DNA of 64,000 nt, from contig NC_033569.1 of the NCBI RefSeq assembly GCF_001680005.1, positions 744,001 to 808,000 on the forward strand, written 5' to 3'. The notes below the pieces were generated by a model. The model worked only from the letters and a program-made list of their open reading frames with translations, was not told the origin of the DNA and searched no databases. The stretch comes from Plasmodium coatneyi. Lineage: Eukaryota > Apicomplexa > Aconoidasida > Haemosporida > Plasmodiidae. The position numbers were made by a program, and so were the translations under genes. Below are positions 55,710 to 64,000 of the stretch, piece after piece; within the stretch, counting starts at the first letter, position 1; every line of letters starts with the position of its first letter.

Positions 55710-56640
55710 TTTGGGCTAACGCGGGCGGTAGCCTTTCACTGCTCAGAAATGTAGGCGCGTGGGGAGGTCATTTTGCAGGCCTTCTTCGTTTTTCCCCTGT
55801 TTGGCGCCAACATGCGGGGGATGGATAGGCAGCAGATCAGGGAGTTGCAGCTAAAAATACAACTTTTAATGGGGACCACTCAAGGGGTAAGTTGGTCTCC
55901 AAGTTTTCCTTTCCTATCCCTTCAGATACATCACGCGAAATCGCTTTGTGCGTGTTCACCCGCACTACTCTTTTTTTGGCACATCTCTTCTGTGCCCGTT
56001 TGTACTGTTCGCTTTGTCGTGTGGGTAAGCGACGTGCGTTCATTTGTTCGCATGTAAAAAATATGTTGAATGATTTTCCTTTCGAGCCGATCTCTCCCCG
56101 GAGGAGCGGAGCACCGATCAGTAGAATCGCCGTTTTGCCCTCCTACGGGTACCCCGTTAACCGTTTTACTATAGGAAGGGCAATTTTCTCGGGGCGCTCA
56201 CTTTTGGATAATTGATTGAGTGGTGAAAAAAAAAAAAAAAAAAAAAGGGAAAATTCATTCATCGCCGTTCGGCGGGAGAAGTTGTTCGAATAGTTAGTTC
56301 ACAACGATATTCACAAAAACATAGTAGAGTGTTCTTATGCATTTGCTTCCCTTCGCGGGCAGCCCTGCGTACAATTGGGGTAGACTGTTTTTTTCTGTTA
56401 AACTTGTCCAGCTGGCTAGCATGACCGGTTGGTCGATGTGCCCCGCTTATGCGCTCATCATCAGAGGGGAACAAAAAAAAAAAAAAAAAAAAAAAAGCAT
56501 AGATAACGGCGAAGAGGAAGACGCAAGTGAAGCGCGTAGCGGAGGATGAGCATGTTAAATTTTGTCACCCCCTTCGCAGCAGTATTAACAACATAACCCC
56601 CTGATAGTAACTTCATTGAGGTTGTTCCAGATGAAGTGGC
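55710..56640. other. Intergenic region with one possible small exon
   Basis: About 930 bases between the secreted unknown gene (minus, start at 55709) and the end of the TRAPPC12-like gene (minus). A possible exon at 55813-55887 is listed separately. A runs lie near 56226-56246 and 56473-56496. Confidence 0.5.
55813..55887 (+). CDS. Possible first exon of a small gene (partner exons not found)
   Basis: The frame reads MRGMDRQQIRELQLKIQLL and then MGTTQG, ending at a good GTAAGT donor (GGG/GTAAGT). The helix-like, Q/L/I/K-rich sequence looks coding and lies divergent from the secreted gene. I tested the nearest acceptors downstream (for example CTTCAG before 55925 and CGCAG near 56580) but none gives a convincing continuation, so the gene stays unproven. 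Confidence 0.3.
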
Positions 56641-57810
56641 TCATTTTAAGTGCCCCCTCACTTTGGTGAACTCATACAAGAGGTTTAAATTTTTTACAAG
56701 CGGGGGGTACGCATTGCCCTGATCCCTGGCCACAGTCTCTTCCAGAGTCTGAATCGATTTGTCCAGGTCATTGTTAAAAAAGTAAGTGACTGCGAGGTTG
56801 TTGCGGTATATGGCGTAGTCGTTGGTAAGATATTCTCCTCTGTTTTGCTCCGTTGGGTAGTTTTGCGGGATGGATGTAATTTTGTGCAATGCAGATGCGT
56901 AATCCTCCAGGTAGAGATTAAAGAAAGTTGCATTTGTTAAGGTGTGTCTTAGCGTTGCGGCATCCTGGGGAGTTCCTTCCCCCCCGGTTAGGTGCTCAAC
57001 CAAGTCGAAGGACCTCGCTGCGGAATCCAGTGCCCCCATAAGCAAATACAATTTTCCAATCAAAGATATGGTGACAATGTGGTCTGCATCGTATCGTAAT
57101 ATTTTTTCCTCCAAAAGGTGGATGGCTTGCTCGATGTAATTCTTCTTAAGTAAGAGGTCACACAAAACGTAGCATGCAACTGCGATATTGTGTAGGATGA
57201 CCTTCTTCCGCGTCTGTGGCAGTGGGCAGATTTCATCACCACCATTATGATCATTATGTGCGATCTCTGTGTAGGTGACGTTCGAAGAAGCGTCGTTCTG
57301 TTCTGAACTGCTTCCCAACTGAGCGGTGCACTCATGAAGTAACTTCTCATAGTGCAGTATCAGAAGGTAAAGTCGGTCGAAGGACGTGAAGTACAGGTTC
57401 AGAGTGTAGGGGTAGTAACAGTTAATCAGTCTAAGAAGGAAGGAAACCATGGAGCCACTTTTTTTCTTATATTTCCATGAGACGTTTTCAAAGTTGTAAG
57501 TGCTTTTATCCAAAGGACCAATCGAACTGAGGTCACTGGAAACCAGGCGGTAATTATTCAGTCTTAAATTACAATATATCTTTATGGTCATTAAAGTTAG
57601 GTGTTCAAATGGGTGTTCCTTAAGAGCCGGTAGTACGCCACTCAGGTACTCTTCGCAACTTTTGAGCTTCTTCTCACGAATGTATTTTAGGGACATACTC
57701 AGATATGTTTTCGTTTTTTTATTTATCTCCTCGTCGACATTTATGTGGCCTATGAGTGCGCCCTCTTCCAGGGGATACAAATCGAATCCTTCATCGCGCA
57801 TGTTGCTCAT
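56641..57810 (-). CDS. TRAPPC12-like TPR protein
   Basis: Single exon, 389 residues from the ATG at 57810 (MSNMRDEGFDLYPLEEGAL). After a short N-terminal segment come alpha-helical TPR-type repeats: YLSMSLKYIREKKLKSCEEY, HLTLMTIKIYCNLRLNNYRL, ILHNIAVACYVLCDLLLKKN, EQAIHLLEEKILRYDADH, TISLIGKLYLLMGALDSAAR, TFFNLYLEDYASALHKI and YRNNLAVTYFFNNDLDKSIQ. The spacing and the DxxxxNNxAVxxFFxxxLxxSIxxLE end agree with the C-terminal half of TRAPPC12, a subunit of the TRAPPIII vesicle-tethering complex acting between ER and Golgi. The disordered N-terminal half of the animal protein is absent. A general TPR protein is the alternative. Confidence 0.72.
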   Translation of the reverse strand: MSNMRDEGFDLYPLEEGALIGHINVDEEINKKTKTYLSMSLKYIREKKLKSCEEYLSGVLPALKEHPFEHLTLMTIKIYCNLRLNNYRLVSSDLSSIGPLDKSTYNFENVSWKYKKKSGSMVSFLLRLINCYYPYTLNLYFTSFDRLYLLILHYEKLLHECTAQLGSSSEQNDASSNVTYTEIAHNDHNGGDEICPLPQTRKKVILHNIAVACYVLCDLLLKKNYIEQAIHLLEEKILRYDADHIVTISLIGKLYLLMGALDSAARSFDLVEHLTGGEGTPQDAATLRHTLTNATFFNLYLEDYASALHKITSIPQNYPTEQNRGEYLTNDYAIYRNNLAVTYFFNNDLDKSIQTLEETVARDQGNAYPPLVKNLNLLYEFTKVRGHLK

Positions 57811-59165
57811 TAGAAGGGGGCACACTTATTTGTTGCGGGAACAGGAGGGATACAAGTTACTGTAGTTTATGTGGACTGGACATAGGTTTGTTTATCTTGC
57901 GTTCGTTCCAGTCTGGCATTCCTCCAACCTTTTTCTCATCCTTATGGAGAATGTTTGTTAAATTTTTTCCATTAAAATGAGGATGTCCGTTTATGTATAC
58001 TGTCGTGTACGGAGCTACTGCGTGCATTTTTTTGGTGTGTAGCTCCGGTAAGGGGTTATCCTCCTTTTGTCTGTGGTGTGCAAACAGATTGAATGTTTCT
58101 CCGATTTGTTTACGCGTTTTTCTTTTTTTTCTTTAACATTTTTGTATGTATCCCCTGATGAGCAGTACAGAATAGTGGGGGAAGGCGGAGGCGAGGAATA
58201 CCATTAGGATGAGCAGTCGTATCGCAGGGTAAAGAACAGAACTTAAACAGGTTATCATTTTTTTTTTTTTTTTTTTTTTTTCGTTGCCTCCTTCATGAAT
58301 GGAGAATTGCTTCTAACCATCACGAATGACACTTCACCTTTTCCTTCGCAATTATAATTCCTTTTTTCTGCCACATTTGAGGGGAATACGAACCACTTCT
58401 TCGCGTTGTCAGTGGAGGTTTTTTTTTTTTTTATTATGCCTGTCCCCTCCATGGTTAATACGCAATCATGCAGAGCGGGAAAAAAAAAAAAAAATCCTAC
58501 CCGCTTGCGAATATACACATCCGCACAATGTCGAAGGGTTCACTTACAGATCGATCTTTTTTTTTTTTTTTTCCCGCACGGGGTCAAAAGTAGAAAGGGA
58601 AGCCTCCACGGAAATGTGTCGGAGGAGTTTCCCCACACAGAGATTTGAAGACAGGAGAGACGCATCATCTGATGGGATGACCATCACAGAGGGGGGAAAT
58701 CGCCATAATAGCATGCGCACACTGCGACGGTTTGTAAAAAAAAAAAAAAAAAAAAGAAAAGTGCTTACTCTTCTCAAAAATATATTTAAAGGAAAGAAAG
58801 AAAAATTACAAAGATAAAAACGCTGTAAGAAAAAATTAAATGAACATGTTGGATGTTAAGTAAGGAAGTTGCAAACAGGTCAGAATGAAGTGGGAAATTT
58901 TTTTGGACTTACATGGATTACACATTAGCATAAACCCTTTAGTAAAGTAAAAAGAAAAAGGAAAGTAAAAAAAGAAGAAGGAAAGGGAAAAAAGGAAAGA
59001 AGAAGGAAAAGTGCCATTTTGCTTCTTTCCTTACACACTGTGTATATATATAAACTGTGTGCGGACTTCGAGCGGTGGTCATTTATATTAAGTGGGAAGG
59101 AGGAAGGAAAAATTACACATTCATTGCAATGTTCTACATTCCAATGTGTTACATTCTAATGTGTT
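57811..59165. other. Boundary region between core genes and PIR genes
   Basis: About 1.35 kb between the TRAPPC12-like start and the 3' end of the KIR-type gene. It contains T runs near 58258-58280, 58421-58432 and 58557-58572 and an A run at 58736-58755, then a purine-rich A/G stretch (58945-59020, GAAGGAAAG units) that precedes the KIR gene. No gene seen. Confidence 0.5.
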
Positions 59166-61150
59166 TTACATGTTCTGGTAACCTATATTGTTCCGGTGAT
59201 CACCCGGTGTATTATTTATTCCTGTTCCTGCCCTTCCTGCTTTTCCTTCTCTTCCTCTGGTAAGCTGTCTTGTGTATGCAGTAGAAGAACGTACTGTAGT
59301 GGGATCAAACGTGGAACTTCCTTCCGAACTTCCTGTGAAAGCCACAGTTGAAGTTTCTGTTAAATCATCAAGGTCCTGTCCAATTGCTCTTTTCCTTCTT
59401 GCGTTTCTTCCATTTCCAGAAAAGTGGTTACCAAGCCAAGAAGACCATGGTTTATGCTGAAAGAGAAGAAGGAAGGAGTGTCTAAAGAGAAGGAAGGGAA
59501 GGTTCTAAGGAGGAGGAAGGATTAAGTACTATTATTTGTATTTGTATTTGTACTTACTTTATATAGAATGAAAAGAACTGCTGGTAATTCTAGTAAGGCT
59601 AAAGTGCCGAATGCGGAAGAAAGAGAAGAAGCAGCACTCGCTTTACTTTCGGCTTCATTTAATTGGGAGAGTGTGGATTGTTTTGCTCGTTCTGCTTGCA
59701 GTTTCTCTGATTCTAGTGATCCTAATTTAGATTCCAAATCTGGCAACTTCGCCGCCTCACAATATGCGCCGTACCTTGTTTCGAATTCCTTACAATATGC
59801 CCTACCATCTTCCCCCTCCGCACCTGCTGTCCTTCGTGTGCAATCTTCACGAACAACTTTGCAAGCTGTAGTAATTCCTTCCAGGTAAGCGGACCACTTA
59901 TCCTTACCCTCGGCCCCGTCTGATATTTTTTCTATTACAGTACTATAATCGTAGGAATAATCAAATATTTTTTTTCTGCTAAGGAAAGTTTCTCTGTTAG
60001 GATTGTCACAGGGAATTCCAAATGGTCCCTTTTCAGAGGGCCTATTTATATATCCGCAAATAGTACTTATTTTAGCTTGAAAAAGGAAACTTCCATCAGT
60101 AATCTTAGAAAACTTTTCCCCTATCCAATAGTATAGAAAATGGCGTGCTGTACTTTCCAATGATTTCTTTGTCCCATTTCTGTATTCTGTGTATATATAG
60201 TTGAGTGCTGTCCTAATATCATGCTCATACCTCCTAAGTTCCGTACTGTTCAATTGATAACTCGTTACTTCTTTGCCACATTCACCTTCATTTGAACAGT
60301 TTACACTCCTGATCCCTCCCCCGTTTTTGAATTTATCATAATATTCCGTCCTTGAGGGCAACGTCTTCAAAAGTTCTTCCTGCAAGTATGTAGTTGGCAA
60401 AGAATAAAATGCACATATGTTACAATGTGTTCTCACGTTCCATATTATTTTATTTTAGACCACACCATGCTCATAAAGTGTTACGTGCACATTATGTACT
60501 TAATCATATTGCACAAAGAAGTAAGGGAAGAGAGAAAGGAACGAGGAGGGAGGTGTAAGGGGAAGGGTTATTTCGCCCCCTTACACCCTAACAACCTTCT
60601 TTCCTTCTAACACCCCTTCATTCTAAAACCTCCTCATACTAACCCGAACTCCTTCTAACCCTAAATGCGAAATCTAACATGCACTCCCCTCCTTCCCCAT
60701 TCACCTCCTTCCTTCCTTAGACCCTTTTCTTTCCTTCCTTACACACAACATTCTTCCTTCCCTCACTTAGACCCTTCCTTCCACCAACAACCTAATAACC
60801 CACCTAACAACAACAACTCCAAGAACCCACCTACCACCCAAAACAACCTTCCATCAACCAACCACCAACAACCTAACAACCTACCACCTAACAATCTTTC
60901 TTCCTACTCCTTAGCCCTCCTTTCCTTCATTTCCTCCTCCTTATACCTCCCTTCCTTAGAACCTACCTTCCTTAGACCACATTCCATTCCTTCCTTCCTT
61001 AGACCACCTTCCTCTCCTTCCTTCCTTAGACCCTTCCTTCCATCCTTAGATCACTCCTTCCCTCCTTAGACCCTTCCTTCCATCCCTAGACCTTCTTCCT
61101 TCATTCTTCTTCAGAATATTTTTCCTTACCACTGGTGCCGTTTCTGACAT
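59166..61150 (-). CDS. PIR-superfamily variant antigen, KIR type, three exons
   Basis: The coding sequence joins 61130-61150, 59558-60379 and 59166-59456 on the minus strand, 377 residues, all introns in phase 0. Exon 1 encodes MSETAPV and stops at GTAAGG; exon 2 follows CTTGCAG and opens EELLKTLPSRTEYYDKF. The ectodomain has PIR features: paired cysteines, ARHFLYYWIGEKFSKI, and KIFDYSYDYSTVIEKI. A heptad stretch (SKLGSLESEKLQAERAKQST) precedes the membrane span ALLELPAVLFILYK at the end of exon 2 (about residues 260-281). Exon 3 gives the cytoplasmic tail, KPWSSWLGNHFSGNGRNARR and on to NNIGYQNM, of the KIR/VIR kind. Such proteins are exported to the infected red cell and vary antigenically. 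The domain order and splice pattern are intact, so it looks functional. Intron 1 (750 bases) is repeat-filled. Confidence 0.9.
60590..61092 (+). repeat. CCTTCCTTAGACC-type repeat tract in KIR intron 1
   Basis: The intron between exons 1 and 2 of the KIR-type gene consists largely of pyrimidine-rich units. TTAGACC or a one-base variant occurs nine times between 60712 and 61092, mostly preceded by CCTTCCTTCC; between them lies a CCTAACAACC / CCACCTAACAAC section (60785-60895). One AACCCTAAA (60657-60665) resembles a Plasmodium telomere unit. On the gene's own strand the tract is purine-rich. Confidence 0.85.
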
Positions 61151-63027
61151 GATTAATATATATGTGCTTCTATATGTGTGTATAATAAATATGTGTTAAG
61201 AGTTTGTGTTGTGTTGTTCGCATATATGAAATAACAAAGTATATGGGAATTTCGCCTGTTTGTTTGTTCTATGATTGGTTTGTAAGGGTAAAGTTCTTAT
61301 TTTATTCAGTAATATATATTTTTTAATTTTCAGGTAGCTGTAACCTACTATATATATGCCTATATATATATATGTATGTGTACATCGAATCATTACATAT
61401 GTATAACTAATATGAAGGTAAGAATAAAATATGTTAAAGGAAGTCGTGTAATAGAAGAAGGAAGTGGAAGGGAAGGAAGAAATTTTCAATTTCTCATATG
61501 ATCCCTATACATTTGCTATGTATTATTGGATTGTGTACACAGGCACTAGGACTGTTATATTATGATTCAGATACTTCTTTTACTGTGTACATAGGGGTGC
61601 AATTTTTTACTGACCAAAAATTTCAATATATATTATTAATTTAAGCTTCCCCGGTATTACAGTGTGCTACTGTAAAGTATTAACGTTCAGTGTGCAGTTT
61701 ATATACGTACAGAACGCCCTATCTCTCCTTCCCGAATGTGCACATCCATGCGCATATTGTGAAGAACATGAATTTAAAAGGAATAAGTTAAGTATATATA
61801 TATTTATGTATATCTATGTGTGACATAAAGAGAGAGGGAATTATATTAATGTATAAAAATATAATATGAACTTAAAAGGAAGGAATGTGCTCAATTAGTG
61901 CACAATGTGCGCACATATCACAACGTTGTTGTGTATGTATGAATAAACTATGAGTTGTGCATATTCCACATATGAATAAGCTATTTGTAGTATACTTATC
62001 GGAAGGGAGGAAAAAAGGAGGTGTAAAATGAATTCTGTAATGTAATATAGATTATAAAGGAAGCAAGAGAAGGAACTCAGGTAATATAATATATATATTT
62101 TGTGCTTAAGTTGTTTATAGTGTAATTATAAGGAAAGAACGAAAGGAGAAAGAAGGAGAAGAGAAGGGTGTAAAATTATTATAACAATGCTATTATAACT
62201 GAGGAAGAGGGAAGGGTTGTTCTACAACAGCTAACTACTACAAAGGAATGGGGCATACACACAAACAATTTTCACTCTCTCTCTTTTGAACACAAAAAAT
62301 ATGTGAGCATATATATGTTTTACATTATGTACTCTTTTTTTTCCTCTATTTGTATTATATTTGGTATTGTGAATACACATACTGTGAAGTGCACGTATTG
62401 TGAATATGCACATACCTTTTTTACTAAATATAAATGTAGTGTGCACATTCAGGAAGGGGGGGAGCAGTATTCTGTAGATATGAACTATATTGCACATGTG
62501 ATCAGCTTTCAATAATCCTTTTAAAATAACAATAAAACATAAAAGTATGTAGTACATGTGAAAACTTTCGTCAAATAGAAAAAAAGGTGTGCTTATATAC
62601 ATAATAAGAGAGAAGTGTACATAATAATGGAATATTTCGAGCAGGCGTACACAGTTTAGAAATATAATACATGGATACAGCATGTGTAAAGAATTTGCCC
62701 CCAATTTTTATTATTCCTCTATTTTCAGTTCGTTCATCCTCGTTCTTATTCTTACATTAATTATATATGTGCACATATTGTGAAATGATTTTGATGTACA
62801 TGTATGTGTATTTGGCATGTTATTATTACTACTATTCAAAAATTGAAGGAATATGTTTATTTGCTTAAAAAGGAAGAATCTAGTATTACCTCATAATCCT
62901 CAGAAAACAAGTTGAAATCTCTGAAATATTTATTCTGCATAAACATATATAAACAACACAACCCCTTTAAAAGAAGGGAGAAGTTTATATTATACATGTA
63001 GAAGGAAAATATACACCTGTGTGAACC
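61151..63027. other. Divergent promoter region between two PIR genes
   Basis: About 1.9 kb between the start codons of two head-to-head PIR genes, much more AT-rich than the core block. It contains TATA-type alternations (61350-61372, 61793-61815) and several copies of a CATATTGTGAA-like motif (see findings). An open frame on the minus strand at 62231-62704 is hydrophobic and shows no family feature, so I do not call it. Confidence 0.55.
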
Positions 63028-64000
63028 ATGTCAGAGGTAAGAAGAATATTGAGAGTTGCTCCTTTTTCTTCTTTTGCAGTACAAATGGAAGTGCGTGGAG
63101 GAGCACATAATATTGGATGCAAGATATAATGGAAATATTGGAGTACATGGGGGGAATATAAGCATGGAAGTATAGATGTATATTTATATATATTTCGCCA
63201 TTCTCTGGAATTATATGCACAGGTTAGGTTTCCAGGGGATGTACCCTCATGGGACAAGTTCTACAATAGATTCAGTACGGCATCTTCGAGGAAATGTAAT
63301 TGTGAAAATATTTTGCCTGAGGATTGGGGGACAAAGTTAAGGAATGAATTAGGGAATCACGAAGTACTTCGAGGTTCCAGCAACATGTTCCCAGAAGCTT
63401 ACTGTTGCGCATGTGAAATGAAGGAAAAACAGTCCCTTGCGGATACACCCTGTTATTTTTTTTACTATTGGGTAGAAAACATAGCAACTAAGGAGTTAGA
63501 TACCACTAATTTAGCGCAGGCCCTGGAAAAAATTTACAGAGCGGTGGGAAGTACTACGGGTCAGAGTAAGTGTAACATTGTATACAAGGATGATGCTCTC
63601 TGGACAATGTACAAGCTGAGGAGGCAGGTATATGAATTTACCTATGACTATAGTAACATAGAGAGTTCTGTGAAAATCTGTGAGCCTGTGAAATGTTTGG
63701 AATATTTAACGTACCTGCAAGGAGTTAAAGCAGCATGTGATCTTGTGAGTCCAGAATGCAAGGGTCCAAGTGCTGGAGGTCAATATTGTGACGACTACAA
63801 TACCAAATATAAACAATACTGTGAAACGGAACTACCAGCACTGATGTCTCTATGCAGTGAACGCAAAAATCCAAATCAAGCCGGATCATCGGGTAGCTTC
63901 TCGGATGCCGACGTGGTAGGTGGAATGAATAGAACTAATGATGTTTTTAGTGTGGTGTGCATTGGTGGTGTGATGTATGGGGGAAAATTACGGAAAAGAA
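63028..64000 (+). CDS. Second PIR-superfamily variant antigen, incomplete at window end
   Basis: Exon 1 is only nine bases (63028-63036, MSE) before GTAAGA; exon 2 begins at 63223 after GCACAG in phase 0 and stays open to the window end. The product opens VRFPGDVPSWDKFYNRF, aligning with the LPSRTEYYDKF start of the neighbouring KIR-type gene. PIR features are CNCENILPEDW, YCCACEMKEKQ, TPCYFFYYWVENIATKEL, ALEKIYRAV, DALWTMYKLRRQVYEFTYDY and KCLEYLTYLQGVKAACDLV, with many cysteines. After YCETELPALMSLCSE the sequence becomes G/S/N-rich. The membrane span and cytoplasmic exon lie outside the window, so I cannot tell whether it is intact, one-domain or two-domain. It is the divergent partner of the minus-strand KIR gene. 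Confidence 0.85.

Noticed and set aside
58326..58817. 163-residue plus-strand open frame
   Set aside because: It crosses several homopolymer runs giving FFFF and KKKK and has no ordered segment or family match.
60657..60665. AACCCTAAA as an interstitial telomere array
   Set aside because: Only a single exact unit is present; the surrounding CCTAACAACC is degenerate, so no array can be claimed.
60665..61069. 134-residue plus-strand open frame rich in P, S, N and L
   Set aside because: It lies inside the repeat tract of KIR intron 1 and only reflects the repeat being free of stops.
62231..62704. 157-residue minus-strand open frame between the PIR genes
   Set aside because: Composition is that of AT-rich noncoding DNA (F, I, Y, H, C); no PIR motif and no splice support.

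Overview
This is a eukaryotic window from Plasmodium, most likely a macaque parasite of the P. vivax / P. knowlesi / P. coatneyi group. The supporting evidence is moderate GC coding sequence beside long poly-A/poly-T runs, small GT-AG introns, low-complexity insertions in otherwise conserved proteins, two merozoite surface protein 3 (MSP3) family genes, and PIR-superfamily variant antigen genes. The C-terminal tail of the complete PIR gene looks like the KIR type of P. knowlesi and P. coatneyi. I cannot fix the species from sequence alone.

Left part (1-12000): a small ubiquitin-like gene (UBL5/Hub1, minus), a TMEM205-like membrane protein (minus), a gene-poor stretch rich in homopolymers, then two plus-strand MSP3-family genes. 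The first is long with an alanine/heptad coiled coil and an acidic tail; the second is short.

Core block (12200-57800): conserved housekeeping genes, mostly alternating strand so that divergent promoter regions and short convergent gaps follow each other. In order: PWP1 (WD40, ribosome biogenesis, minus), an FG-repeat nucleoporin (plus), a PhnP-like metallo-beta-lactamase-fold protein (minus), a leucine-rich repeat protein (plus), two very large proteins of unknown function (minus, plus), the SUMO E1 subunit UBA2 (minus), a protein possibly of the Gfo/Idh/MocA type (plus), isoprenylcysteine carboxyl methyltransferase (minus), RsmH/MraW rRNA methyltransferase with an apicoplast-type leader (plus), a p25-alpha/TPPP protein (plus), an HSP20-domain protein (plus), a secreted protein of unknown function (minus), and a TRAPPC12-like TPR protein (minus). 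Many of these are spliced. I rebuilt exon joins by hand from splice sites and reading phase, so small exons are included that a simple ORF scan misses.

Right part (57800-64000): synteny-type core gives way to variant antigen genes. A complete three-exon KIR-type gene (minus) has a 750-base first intron filled with CCTTCCTTAGACC-type repeats. A second, divergently oriented PIR gene (plus) starts with a 9-base first exon and runs off the window end. The 1.9 kb between their start codons holds several copies of a CATATTGTGAA-like motif.

I see no tRNA, rRNA, CRISPR or transposon. I find no clearly new system. The best leads are the secreted 617-residue protein, the repeat-filled KIR intron, the recurring motif between the divergent PIR genes, and the internal duplication in the long MSP3 gene.
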